A DNA stretch of 64,000 nt. It comes from Phaeobacter gallaeciensis DSM 26640. Its GTDB lineage: Bacteria; Pseudomonadota; Alphaproteobacteria; Rhodobacterales; Rhodobacteraceae. Location: contig NC_023142.1 in assembly GCF_000511385.1 (NCBI RefSeq), positions 4,753-68,752 on the forward strand. Direction: 5' to 3'. Below are positions 18,680 to 27,672 of the stretch, in pieces (positions within the stretch are counted from its first letter, which is position 1; each line of letters begins with the position of its first letter). The notes under the pieces are model-generated. The model worked only from the letters and a program-made list of their open reading frames with translations, searched no databases and was not told where the DNA came from. The position numbers and the translations under genes are program-made.

Positions 18680-19983
18680 GCGATACATCCAAATCCTACC
18701 CGATCCGGGGGCTGACCATTGCCGGGTTGCTGGCAATGGGTCTGCTGGTCGGCGGTCTTGGCCAATGGGCCGCCACGGCAGAAATCTCCGGCGCGGTGAT
18801 TGCCTCCGGCTCCATCAAGGTGGAGCAGAACCGGCAGGTGGTGCAGCACCCCTATGGCGGTGTTGTCGATGAGGTGCTGGTGAGCGAGGGCGATCTGGTT
18901 GAGGAAGACGCGCTGCTGCTGCGTCTGGAGCCGTCGGAGTTGTTGGCCGACCGTCAGATTGTCGAAGGCCAGCTGGCCGAAACCCTGGCCCGGCGTAGCC
19001 GCTATAGCGCCGAACGGGATGAGGCCGAGGAGATCACTTTTGCCGAGCTGCTGTTTGAACTGAAGGGCACCCATGTGCAGACCGAAGAGCTGATTGACGG
19101 GCAGAAACGCCTGTTTGAGGCGCGTCTGGTCAATCTGCGGGCCCGCATCAGCCGCCTGCAGGAACGTATCGGCCAGATCCAGAGCCAGATCGACGGCATC
19201 GAGGCACAGCAATCGGCCTTGCAGGAACAATTGGTGTTGATCGGCAAGGAACTGGAAAACCAGCAGAGCCTGCTGTCGCAGGGGCTGGCGCAGTCCAGCC
19301 GGGTGCTGTCCCTGCAGCGCGAACAGTCCCGGCTGCGCGGTCAGGCCGGGGCGTTGACCGCCCAGAAGGCCCAGGCCGAAGGACAGGTCACCGAACTGGG
19401 GCTGGAGATCCTCAACCAGAAAAGCGCGCGGCGCGAAGAGGCGATCACCACCCTGCGTGACCTTCAGGTGCGTGAGCTGGAGCTGATCGAGCGACGCAAT
19501 GTGATCCTGCAGCGGCTGTCCCGGCTGGAGGTGCGCGCGCCGGTGGCGGGGGTGGTCTATGACCTCAATGTCTTTGCCCGCAAATCGGTGATCCGGGCGG
19601 CGGATCCGCTGATGTATCTGATCCCGCAGAGCCAGCCTCTGGTGATTTCGGCGCAGGTGGCGCCCTCGGATATTGATCAGGTCTATCTCAATCAGAAGGT
19701 CAGCCTGAATTTCTCCAGTTTCAACCAGCGCACCACGCCGACGCTGTTTGGCTCGGTGAGCACGATCTCGGCGGATTCCTTTGTCGATCCGCAGACCGGG
19801 CGCAGCTACTACGTGGTGGAGGTGCGGCTGAACAAGGGCGAGGCCGCCCGCCTGCCCGAGGGCAATGTGCTGGTGCCGGGGATGCCGGTGGAGACCTTCA
19901 TCCAGACCAACAGCCGCACGCCTTTTGCCTATCTGTTGCAGCCCTTCACCGATTATCTCAACCGGGCCTTCCGCGAAAGCTGA
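18676..19983 (+). CDS. Type I secretion membrane fusion protein (HlyD/PrtE family), system 1
   Basis: 435-residue adaptor linking the ABC exporter to a TolC-type outer-membrane channel across the periplasm. A short cytoplasmic N-terminus is followed by one membrane helix (GLTIAGLLAMGLLVGGLGQWA). The lipoyl half-motif GSIKVEQNRQVVQHPYGG comes next, then a long alpha-helical hairpin at about 95-275. The second lipoyl half with the beta-barrel domain begins at LEVRAPVAGVVYDL. The C-terminus (LQPFTDYLNRAFRES) matches the PrtE-type family end. It is translationally coupled to the ABC gene. No TolC homologue follows. Confidence 0.92.
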   Translation: MSDTSKSYPIRGLTIAGLLAMGLLVGGLGQWAATAEISGAVIASGSIKVEQNRQVVQHPYGGVVDEVLVSEGDLVEEDALLLRLEPSELLADRQIVEGQLAETLARRSRYSAERDEAEEITFAELLFELKGTHVQTEELIDGQKRLFEARLVNLRARISRLQERIGQIQSQIDGIEAQQSALQEQLVLIGKELENQQSLLSQGLAQSSRVLSLQREQSRLRGQAGALTAQKAQAEGQVTELGLEILNQKSARREEAITTLRDLQVRELELIERRNVILQRLSRLEVRAPVAGVVYDLNVFARKSVIRAADPLMYLIPQSQPLVISAQVAPSDIDQVYLNQKVSLNFSSFNQRTTPTLFGSVSTISADSFVDPQTGRSYYVVEVRLNKGEAARLPEGNVLVPGMPVETFIQTNSRTPFAYLLQPFTDYLNRAFRES

Positions 19984-20156
19984 TGGCCTGGCACTCCGCC
20001 CAGACCTCGACCCGGATCCCGGTCGGGTTTGGCGGTGCGCGCGGGGGGCACGGGGGCAAAACCAGCTGCCACTCCGCTGCAACATGTTTTAAGCTGAGGT
20101 CACCTCGCGCCAAGATGCCAAGACGCGGCCGACCGCATAAGATTTAAGGATAGCAG

Positions 20157-21275
20157 ATGAAAAAAGCCCTCATCACCGGAGTAACGGGTCAGGATGGGTC
20201 CTACCTTGCGGAGTTTCTTCTTGAGAAGGGCTATGAGGTGCATGGGTTGAAGCGGCGGGCGTCGTCGTTCAACACCCAGCGGGTGGATCACATCTATCAG
20301 GATCCGCATGTGGATCATGCCCGGTTCAAACTGCATTACGGCGATCTGACCGACACCTCCAACCTGACCCGGCTGCTGAGCGAGATTGAGCCGGATGAGG
20401 TCTATAACCTCGGCGCGCAGTCCCATGTGGCGGTCAGTTTTGAGGCGCCGGAATATACCGCCGATGTGGATGGCATCGGCACCCTGCGCCTGCTGGAGGC
20501 GATCCGCTTTCTGGGGCTGGAGAAGAAAACCCGCTTCTATCAGGCCTCCACGTCTGAGCTCTATGGTCTGGTGCAGGAAACCCCGCAGCGCGAGACCACG
20601 CCGTTTTATCCGCGCAGCCCCTATGCGGTGGCCAAGCTCTATTCCTACTGGATCACGGTCAACTACCGCGAGGCCTATGGCATGTATGCCTGCAACGGTA
20701 TCCTGTTCAACCACGAGAGCCCGCGTCGGGGGGAGACCTTTGTGACGCGCAAGATCACCCGCGGCCTGGCCAATATCGCGCAAGGCCTCGAGGACTGTCT
20801 CCATATGGGCAATATCGACGCGTTGCGCGACTGGGGCCATGCGATGGATTACGTGCGCATGCAGTGGATGATGCTGCAACAGCAGGCGCCTGAGGATTTT
20901 GTGATTGCCACCGGCAAGCAATATTCGGTGCGCCAGTTCATCACCTGGTCGGCGCAGGAGCTGGGGCTGACGCTGGCGTTTTCAGGCGAAGGTGTGGAGG
21001 AAATTGCCACGGTGACCGCGATTGAGGGTGATATGGCCCCGGCGCTGAAAGTGGGCGATGTGGTGCTGCGCATTGATCCGCGCTATTTCCGCCCCGCCGA
21101 GGTGGAGACGCTGCTGGGTGATCCGTCAAAGGCGAAGGAGCAACTGGGCTGGGAGCCGGAAATCACCACCCAAGAGATGTGTGCCGAAATGGTGCGCGAA
21201 GACCTCAAAACCGCCCGCCGCCACGCCCTGCTGAAAGACCACGGCATGGATCTGCCGGTCAGCACAGAGGGCTGA
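20157..21275 (+). CDS. gmd: GDP-mannose 4,6-dehydratase
   Basis: Cytosolic SDR of 372 residues that converts GDP-mannose to GDP-4-keto-6-deoxymannose. It starts [20 protein letters not shown] and continues with the diagnostic [18 protein letters not shown]. The catalytic Tyr/Lys are in [10 protein letters not shown], and [18 protein letters not shown] is strongly conserved in Gmd. AAGGA precedes the ATG. fcl begins 4 bp after its stop, so the two form the GDP-L-fucose pathway operon, with manC just downstream supplying GDP-mannose. Confidence 0.96.
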   Translation: MKKALITGVTGQDGSYLAEFLLEKGYEVHGLKRRASSFNTQRVDHIYQDPHVDHARFKLHYGDLTDTSNLTRLLSEIEPDEVYNLGAQSHVAVSFEAPEYTADVDGIGTLRLLEAIRFLGLEKKTRFYQASTSELYGLVQETPQRETTPFYPRSPYAVAKLYSYWITVNYREAYGMYACNGILFNHESPRRGETFVTRKITRGLANIAQGLEDCLHMGNIDALRDWGHAMDYVRMQWMMLQQQAPEDFVIATGKQYSVRQFITWSAQELGLTLAFSGEGVEEIATVTAIEGDMAPALKVGDVVLRIDPRYFRPAEVETLLGDPSKAKEQLGWEPEITTQEMCAEMVREDLKTARRHALLKDHGMDLPVSTEG

Positions 21276-21279
21276 GACC

Positions 21280-22269
21280 ATGGGCACCAGCGCTGTGAAA
21301 ATCTATGTGGCCGGCCATCGTGGCATGGTGGGTGGTGCCATCCTGCGCCGCTTGCAGGCGCGTCAGGATGCGGGGGCAGACATTGAGTTGGTCACCCGGA
21401 CCAGCGCCGAACTGGATCTGACCAATCAGGCGGCGGTGCAGGCATTTTTCGCCGCTGAAAAACCCGATCAGGTGGTGTTGGCGGCGGCCAAAGTGGGCGG
21501 CATTCATGCCAACAACGCCTATCCGGCAGAGTTCATCTACGAAAACCTGATGATGGAATGCAATGTGATCCATGCCGCCCATCAAGAGGGCGTTGAGCGG
21601 CTGTTGCAGCTGGGATCCAGCTGCATCTACCCCAAACACGCCCCGCAGCCGATGGCCGAAGCGGCGCTGCTGACAGATGTGCTGGAGGCCACCAATGAGC
21701 CTTATGCCATTGCCAAGATCGCCGGCATCAAGCTCTGTGAAAGCTACAACCGCCAATATGGCCGCGACTACCGCTCGGTGATGCCGACCAATCTTTATGG
21801 GCCGGGGGATAATTTTCACCCTGAAAACAGCCATGTTCTGCCGGCGCTCATTCGCCGCTTTGATGCGGCGGCGCGGGCCGGGGATGATCATGTGACGATC
21901 TGGGGCACCGGTACGCCCCGGCGCGAATTCCTGCATGTGGATGACATGGCGGCGGCCTCGCTGTTTGTGCTGGATCTGGACCCGGCGACCTACCGGCGTG
22001 AAACCAGCCCGATGCTGAGCCATATCAACGTGGGCTGCGGGCAGGATATCTCAATCCTGGAGCTGGCGCAGATGGTGGCCGGGGTGGTGGGCTTTGAGGG
22101 CGAGATCCGCACCAATCCCGACCAGCCCGACGGCACCCCGCGCAAGCTGATGGATGTCTCACGGCTGGCGCGTCTGGGCTGGCAGGCGGAAATCGCCCTG
22201 CGCGACGGGATCGCCCAGACTTACGCGTGGTATCTTGAGCAGGACCCGGAGCGGTTGCGCAGCAAATAA
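21280..22269 (+). CDS. fcl: GDP-L-fucose synthase
   Basis: 329-residue SDR that epimerises and reduces GDP-4-keto-6-deoxymannose to GDP-L-fucose with NADPH. Motifs: [43 protein letters not shown], catalytic [13 protein letters not shown], and [20 protein letters not shown]. All are typical of Fcl/WcaG, and the length is normal. It starts 4 bp after gmd, so the product is passed directly along the pathway. The fucose acceptor transferase is not identifiable in the window. Confidence 0.95.
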   Translation: MGTSAVKIYVAGHRGMVGGAILRRLQARQDAGADIELVTRTSAELDLTNQAAVQAFFAAEKPDQVVLAAAKVGGIHANNAYPAEFIYENLMMECNVIHAAHQEGVERLLQLGSSCIYPKHAPQPMAEAALLTDVLEATNEPYAIAKIAGIKLCESYNRQYGRDYRSVMPTNLYGPGDNFHPENSHVLPALIRRFDAAARAGDDHVTIWGTGTPRREFLHVDDMAAASLFVLDLDPATYRRETSPMLSHINVGCGQDISILELAQMVAGVVGFEGEIRTNPDQPDGTPRKLMDVSRLARLGWQAEIALRDGIAQTYAWYLEQDPERLRSK

Positions 22270-22406
22270 CCAAGCCACTGGCCATCGCCGCAAAAAAGGC
22301 TCAGAAAAGACAGTGAAAAAACTGGCAGATGGCCCAGAAACCGGACAGACATTTGCCTCAAACGGGTCAGGCTAAGACCCAGGGACCGGTCGGAAAGGGA
22401 CAGCTC

Positions 22407-23828
22407 ATGATCACCCCCATTCTTCTGTGCGGTGGCTCCGGCACGCGGCTCTGGCCGCTCTCGCGCAAGAGCTATCCAAAGCAATTTGTCCCTCTGGTGG
22501 GGGAGACCACGCTGTTTCAGGCCTCCGCCCTGCGCCTGTCGGGCGAGGGGTTTGCCGCCCCGATGGTGCTGACCAATTCGGATTTCCGTTTCATCGTCAC
22601 CGAACAGCTGGCGGAGGCGGGCATTGATCCGGGCGCCATCCTGATTGAGCCGGCCGGGCGCAACACCGCCCCTGCGGTGCTGGCGGCGGCGCTTTGGCTG
22701 CGGGCGCGTGATCCTGACGGGCTGATGCTGGTGGCGCCCTCGGATCATGTGGTGCCCGATGCGGCGGCCTTCCGCGCGGCGGTGGCAGCGGCTGAACCGG
22801 CGGCGCGCGCAGGCCAGCTGGTCACCTTCGGGATCAAGCCGGACCGGGCCGAAACTGGCTATGGCTATCTCGAACTGGATGGCGACCCCGGTGATTTCAC
22901 ACCGCAGGTGATCGGGCTCAAACGGTTTGTCGAGAAACCGGATCTCGCCACCGCCGAGGAGATGCTGGCCTCCGGGCAGTTCCTGTGGAACGCGGGCATC
23001 TTCCTGTTCTCGGTCAAAGCCATCATCGCCGCCTTTGAGGCCCATGCGCCGGATCTGATGGCGCCGGTGCAGGGGGCGGTGGACAAGGGCGCGCCGGATC
23101 TCGGCTTTTTGCGGCTGGACCCGGACGCCTGGGACGGGGCGGCGGATATCTCCATCGACTACGCGGTGATGGAGCGGGCCGATAACCTCGCGGTGGTGCC
23201 CTATGCGGGCGGCTGGTCCGATCTCGGTGGCTGGGATGCGGTCTGGCGTGAAAGCGGCCCTGATGGCGATGGCATTGTCACCCAGGGGCGCGCCACCGCC
23301 ATTGAGTGCCGCAACAGCCTGCTGCGCTCGGAAGATGACGGGCTGGAAGTCGTGGGTATCGGGCTGAAGGATGTGATTGCGGTGGCGATGCCGGATGCGG
23401 TGCTGGTGGCCGATGCCTCCCGCGCGCAGGACGTCAAACAGGCGGTCAGCGCGCTGAAGGCACAATCCGTCCGCCAGGCCGAGGCCTTTCCCAAGGATCA
23501 CCGCCCCTGGGGCTGGTTCGAGAGCCTTGTGGTGGGCGAGCGGTTCCAGGTGAAACGTATCCATGTGCATCCCGGCGCGGCGCTCAGCCTGCAAAGCCAC
23601 CATCACCGGTCGGAACATTGGATCGTGGTGGAAGGCACCGCCAAGGTGACGGTGGATGACAGCGTGCAGCTGGTGAGCGAAAACCAGTCGGTCTATATCC
23701 CCCTTGGTGCGGTGCACCGGATGGAGAACCCCGGCAAAGTGCCGATGGTCCTTATCGAGGTGCAGACCGGCAGTTACCTCGGCGAGGATGACATCATCCG
23801 CTATGAGGATATCTACGCCCGCAAGTGA
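22407..23828 (+). CDS. manC: Mannose-1-phosphate guanylyltransferase / mannose-6-phosphate isomerase
   Basis: Bifunctional cytosolic protein of 473 residues. The N-terminal nucleotidyltransferase has LLCGGSGTRLWPLSRKSYPK and FVEKPD and makes GDP-mannose from Man-1-P and GTP. The C-terminal cupin isomerase from about 365 shows PWGWFESL, VHPGAALSLQSHHHRSEHW and VYIPLGAVHRMENPG and interconverts Man-6-P and Fru-6-P. The start ATG at 22407 has a GGGA upstream; in-frame starts further upstream would add a leader not seen in the family. It follows fcl by 137 bp and feeds gmd. No phosphomannomutase gene is present here. Confidence 0.95.
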   Translation: MITPILLCGGSGTRLWPLSRKSYPKQFVPLVGETTLFQASALRLSGEGFAAPMVLTNSDFRFIVTEQLAEAGIDPGAILIEPAGRNTAPAVLAAALWLRARDPDGLMLVAPSDHVVPDAAAFRAAVAAAEPAARAGQLVTFGIKPDRAETGYGYLELDGDPGDFTPQVIGLKRFVEKPDLATAEEMLASGQFLWNAGIFLFSVKAIIAAFEAHAPDLMAPVQGAVDKGAPDLGFLRLDPDAWDGAADISIDYAVMERADNLAVVPYAGGWSDLGGWDAVWRESGPDGDGIVTQGRATAIECRNSLLRSEDDGLEVVGIGLKDVIAVAMPDAVLVADASRAQDVKQAVSALKAQSVRQAEAFPKDHRPWGWFESLVVGERFQVKRIHVHPGAALSLQSHHHRSEHWIVVEGTAKVTVDDSVQLVSENQSVYIPLGAVHRMENPGKVPMVLIEVQTGSYLGEDDIIRYEDIYARK

Positions 23829-23845
23829 CGGTTGGGTCCTGATCT

Positions 23846-25114
23846 CTAGCGGATCAGCCAGTCTTCCAGACCTTCGGGCGGGGTGGTTTTGCCGGCAGGT
23901 ACAGCGCGCAGGCGGATCCAGCGGGGATCGGTGGGCTGGCCTGCACGCAGGCGCAACCGGCCCAGCAGCCCGACCATATCCCATTCCACCCGCTCAGCCC
24001 GGCTGCGATAGGGGCAGGTGGGGTCATAGGCCGGGTTGAGGCAGGGCGCGCCGCCGGTATCGCGCAGGATCGCGCCAAAGCCATCGCGCAGGCTGCGGCC
24101 CTGCCAGCGCCCGCCATCATCATTGCCCAGAATGGACGGGGTGGTGGAGATCACCCCCATTGGTGTCTCGCCGGGCTGGGCGGCGCGGATCCGGTCGCCC
24201 TCCAGCACCACGGAGATCCCGCGCCGGTCTTCCCCCTCCGGGTTGCCATCCAGCCATTCGAAAAACTCCGCATAATCCGCGCCACCGCCGCTCCAGGCGC
24301 CATCGCAATAGCCATTGCCATTCTGGCTCAGCCGGAACATCGCGCCGCTGCCATCGCCGGCGGTCAGGTAATCCTGCGCGCTGCCCGTGGCAGTCAGCGC
24401 CAGAAGCGTGCTGTCATCGCCCTGCACCTCCAGACGGGCGCCGGGATCATAGGTGCCAAAGCCTGCGCGCCCATTGGCGGATTTCAACACCATGGCGGCG
24501 TCCCAGCTGCTGCCATCGGGCGAGAGTTTCACGGTGAAATCGGTATTGCCCGCCAGCCCTATCTCCGCATGGCCCGCCCAGTTGGATTGAAACAGCAGGC
24601 TGGCGGTGTCGCTGTCTGTGGCCTTGTTGATCTTCAGCTGGTGGCCGCCGCCATCATGGCTGAGCAGGCTGGCGGGGCTGCGCAGGGACAACCGGTTGCT
24701 GGCATCGGCGTCAGTGGCGATGCCCAAACGTTCCAGCCGGTCGCCGGTCAGGGGCGGCAGCCCCCAGGCGGTGCCATTCCAGACCCGCAGCGCCTGATCC
24801 GCGGGCACCCAGGCGCGCCAGCCCGGCTGCGGTGTCAGAAACTGCCAGGCGGCCTCCTGCCAGATCGCCAGACGGCCACCCTGACCGGCCCAGGCATCCG
24901 CGGGGCTGTCGGCCAGCCCATAGGCGGCGCCCTCGGCAGGGGTTGCGGGCGGGGTGGTGGCATCAAACGCTTCAAGGCGCAGCTGCACCAGCGCATCCAG
25001 CATGCGCAGCGCCTCATTATGGGTCACATGTTTCTGCGCCTGTGCGGGCATCAGATAGGGCAGGGCAAGGCGGGGCGAGGTTTCGGGCAGGGTCTGTGGC
25101 AAACTCTCTGACAT
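23846..25114 (-). CDS. DUF2793 protein with C-terminal peptidase-G2-like domain
   Basis: 422 residues. The N-terminal LALPYLMPAQAQKHVTHNEAL followed by repeats of the WNGTAW kind is the DUF2793 domain found in phage/GTA tail-associated proteins of Rhodobacteraceae. The middle is beta-rich (LLFQSNWAGHAEIGLAGNTD and GFGTYDPGARLEVQG, a tail-fibre style segment). The C-terminal segment from about 260 (DGAWSGGGADYAEFFEWLDG, then GISVVLEGDRIRAA) resembles the peptidase G2 / intramolecular chaperone domain that trims trimeric phage tailspikes. AGGAG lies 8 nt before the ATG. No phage genes are nearby; its neighbours are manC and RTX proteins. Function unknown; a surface or secreted fibre-like protein is possible. 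Confidence 0.75.
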   Translation of the reverse strand: MSESLPQTLPETSPRLALPYLMPAQAQKHVTHNEALRMLDALVQLRLEAFDATTPPATPAEGAAYGLADSPADAWAGQGGRLAIWQEAAWQFLTPQPGWRAWVPADQALRVWNGTAWGLPPLTGDRLERLGIATDADASNRLSLRSPASLLSHDGGGHQLKINKATDSDTASLLFQSNWAGHAEIGLAGNTDFTVKLSPDGSSWDAAMVLKSANGRAGFGTYDPGARLEVQGDDSTLLALTATGSAQDYLTAGDGSGAMFRLSQNGNGYCDGAWSGGGADYAEFFEWLDGNPEGEDRRGISVVLEGDRIRAAQPGETPMGVISTTPSILGNDDGGRWQGRSLRDGFGAILRDTGGAPCLNPAYDPTCPYRSRAERVEWDMVGLLGRLRLRAGQPTDPRWIRLRAVPAGKTTPPEGLEDWLIR

Positions 25115-25233
25115 TCTGGCGGCTCCTGATCACGGGGGGATGGCGCCATCCTGCCGCAACCACATCACCCACCCCCTAAGAGCGCGCGCGCCGCCTGCGC
25201 AACACCTCTGCACCATCTGGGCAGGTCAGGCGC

Positions 25234-25293
25234 GGGGGATTGTTTCCCCGTGGCTGAACCACAGGGATTGTCTTCAATATGTAAACAATCTCC
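25234..25293. promoter_or_regulatory. Three GGRGATTGT(T/C)T motifs between divergent genes
   Basis: GGGGGATTGTTT (25234-25245), AGGGATTGTCTT (25263-25274) and, inverted, GGAGATTGTTTAC (complement of 25281-25293) share a common core within 60 bp of the divergent DUF2793/RTX intergenic region. The last two form an inverted pair. They could be binding sites for one regulator. Confidence 0.4.
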
Positions 25294-25408
25294 GCGTTTC
25301 TGCCCCATTTCCGTCCGCCCTGCCGCCGCGCCTGCCCGTGAGGGTTGATCCTGACCCCGGGCAATCGCCCCCGCGGGTCGGGTGATGACACAGCGCGGGA
25401 GCAGCAGG

Positions 25409-27604
25409 ATGGATCTACGGTTTGCAGGACGGTTCGGGGCCAATGATCAGCTGCTGGACAGCGATCTGCGGGATCTGGAACTCCATCAGGGGGCCAATGG
25501 CGCGGTGCAATTATTTGCGGTGAGCGGGCTCAATGGCGGCATTGCCAGCTATGGGCTGGGCAGCGGCGCTCCGGTGTTGCGCGATGCGGTCTATCACCGT
25601 GGATTGGGGCTGGCAGGGGGCGAGGCAACCCTGGCCGAGATCGGCGGTGAAACACGTCTGCTGGTTGATGGCAGCACCCGCAGCGGTCTCACGTTTCACC
25701 AGATTGGCGGCAATGGTCAGCTGTCGGCACAGCAGAGCGACAGCCTGCCGGGAGCGACAGCGGCGGGGCTGGCGGCGACAGTGGCAGGGGATCTGAGCGG
25801 TGGCGGATCGGTGGTCTACGGTCTGGCCAACGGCCATCTGAGCGGCTGGCAGTTGACTGCCAGCGGTGCAGTAACGGCAGAGGTCGCCACCCGGGGCGAT
25901 GCGTCCGCCTATGCGCGCCCCGGTGCGGTGGCGCTGGAGCTGGCCGATCTGGGCGGCGGCGCGCAGGTGCTTTTGCTGGCGGATCGGATCGACCAGGGGG
26001 TGCAGAGCTACCGGGTGGATGCTGCCACTGGCGCGCTGAGCGTGGCGGACCGTCTGGGGGCGGCGGACGGGCTGGGACTGGCGGAGCCCACCGCGCTGGA
26101 AAGCTTCACCGCCTTTGGCAGCGGCTGGGTGGTGGTTGCGGCGGCGGGCAGCGGTTCGCTCAGCCTGATTGCGCTGGCGGCCAATGGTCAGATGAGCCTG
26201 CGCGACCATGTGCTGGACACCGCCGCCACCCGCTTTGGTGGGGTCACCGCGCTGGAGGTGGTCGAGGTCGCAGGCGAGATGCTGGTGCTGGCGGCGGGTA
26301 GCGACGACGGGCTGGCGCTGTTTCGGATCCTGCCCGAGGGCCAGCTGGTGCATGTCCAGAGCCTCGCCCATGCCCGCGGCACTGAGGATGCCGGGCTGGG
26401 GCTGGAGAATGTCACCGCGCTGGCCGCGGCGGTGGTCGGGGAGGATCTGCAGATCTTTGCCAGCTCCGGCAGTGCCGAGGGGTTGTCGCAGTTCACCCTG
26501 TCGCTGGCAGAGCTGGGCGATGTGGTCACCACCGCAGGCGGCCGGATCAGCGGCACGGGCGGCGCTGATGTGCTGGCCGGTGGCATCGGGTCGGTGCTGA
26601 GCGGCGGTGCGGGGGCGGACGTCTTTGTGCTGCGCCCCGCCGAGGAGGGGCGCAGTGGCAGCCTGCGCATCACCGATTTCGAGGCCGGTCAGGACAGTTT
26701 GGATCTGTCGGGGTTTGACGGCTTGCGCAGTCTTGAGGGGCTGCAGATCCGCAGCCGCAGCGATGGCGCCACGCTCACCCATCAGGCGGCGGATGGCAGC
26801 CGCACCGAAGTTGTGGTGCAAAGCCGCGATGGCGACAGTCTGGATGCGGCTGATCTCTTTGCGGATGGCTTTGTCTTTGCCGACCGGATGCTGCCACCAG
26901 CCGAAGCCCCGGATCCGATGCGCTATGGCAGCGGCAGTTCCGACCGGATCACCGCGCGCAGTGCTGGCGATCAGATCAACGGTCTGGGCGGCAATGATAC
27001 GCTGCTGGGCGGCGACGGGCGCGACAGTCTCTGGGGGGATGACGGGCATGACCGGCTGATCGGTGGCAAGGGAGTGGACCGGCTGCGGGGGCAGGCGGGC
27101 AATGACGTGCTGCTGGGGCAGGATGCGCGCGATCTGCTGGTGGGTGGCCTTGGTCGCGACACGCTGGATGGCGGGCGCGGCGGGGACCGGCTGCTGGGTG
27201 GCGCCGATGCAGATCTGCTGCGCGGCGGCGGGGAGAACGATCTGTTGCGCGGCGGTGCCCAGGGGGATCGCCTGCTGGGGCAGAGCGGTCGGGACAAGCT
27301 GTTTGGTCAGAAAGGCAACGATCTGCTGGATGGCGGCGGCGGTCATGACACGCTGACTGGCGGCGCAGGCGCGGATGTCTTTGTCTTCGGGCGCGGCCAT
27401 GGCTCTGACCGGATTCGGGATTTCACCCAAGGCGAGGATGTGATCCATTTGGGGCGGCTGGCGCGGGCGGGCATTGCTGAGGATATGGGGGATCTCATCC
27501 TGCACCAGCAGGGAGATCATACGCTGATCCAGACCGGCGCAGGCCAGATCCTGCTGCTGGATCAGATCGCTACAGAGCTGAGCGCGGATGATTTCATCTT
27601 CTGA
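25409..27604 (+). CDS. RTX protein with N-terminal beta-propeller-like domain
   Basis: About 731 residues, probably secreted by a type I system. Residues 1 to about 380 contain seven or so repeating segments, each with a hydrophobic strand and a small-residue loop (LFAVSGLNGGIASYGLG, LVVAAAGSGSLSLIAL-like, VLAAGSDDGLALFRIL). This pattern looks like a lactonase/YVTN-type propeller. From about 385 an RTX region follows ([31 protein letters not shown] and many more), ending in a GADVFVFGRG cap and the terminal SADDFIF. ATG 25409 has GGGAG 7 nt upstream; starts at 25385 or 25382 would add 8-9 residues. It is convergent with the serralysin-type gene, which ends almost identically. Confidence 0.82.
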   Translation: MDLRFAGRFGANDQLLDSDLRDLELHQGANGAVQLFAVSGLNGGIASYGLGSGAPVLRDAVYHRGLGLAGGEATLAEIGGETRLLVDGSTRSGLTFHQIGGNGQLSAQQSDSLPGATAAGLAATVAGDLSGGGSVVYGLANGHLSGWQLTASGAVTAEVATRGDASAYARPGAVALELADLGGGAQVLLLADRIDQGVQSYRVDAATGALSVADRLGAADGLGLAEPTALESFTAFGSGWVVVAAAGSGSLSLIALAANGQMSLRDHVLDTAATRFGGVTALEVVEVAGEMLVLAAGSDDGLALFRILPEGQLVHVQSLAHARGTEDAGLGLENVTALAAAVVGEDLQIFASSGSAEGLSQFTLSLAELGDVVTTAGGRISGTGGADVLAGGIGSVLSGGAGADVFVLRPAEEGRSGSLRITDFEAGQDSLDLSGFDGLRSLEGLQIRSRSDGATLTHQAADGSRTEVVVQSRDGDSLDAADLFADGFVFADRMLPPAEAPDPMRYGSGSSDRITARSAGDQINGLGGNDTLLGGDGRDSLWGDDGHDRLIGGKGVDRLRGQAGNDVLLGQDARDLLVGGLGRDTLDGGRGGDRLLGGADADLLRGGGENDLLRGGAQGDRLLGQSGRDKLFGQKGNDLLDGGGGHDTLTGGAGADVFVFGRGHGSDRIRDFTQGEDVIHLGRLARAGIAEDMGDLILHQQGDHTLIQTGAGQILLLDQIATELSADDFIF

Positions 27605-27672
27605 TTTCGGGGCCGGTCTGGAAGATGTGCCGGGCTCAGATCAGACCAGTGAGGCAGGAACTGGCAGCGCCC

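Noticed and set aside
25511..27520. Minus-strand open frame of 669 codons opposite the propeller-RTX gene
   Set aside because: A shadow of the RTX repeats; its composition (Gln/Ala/Val-rich) reflects the complementary strand of Gly/Asp codons.
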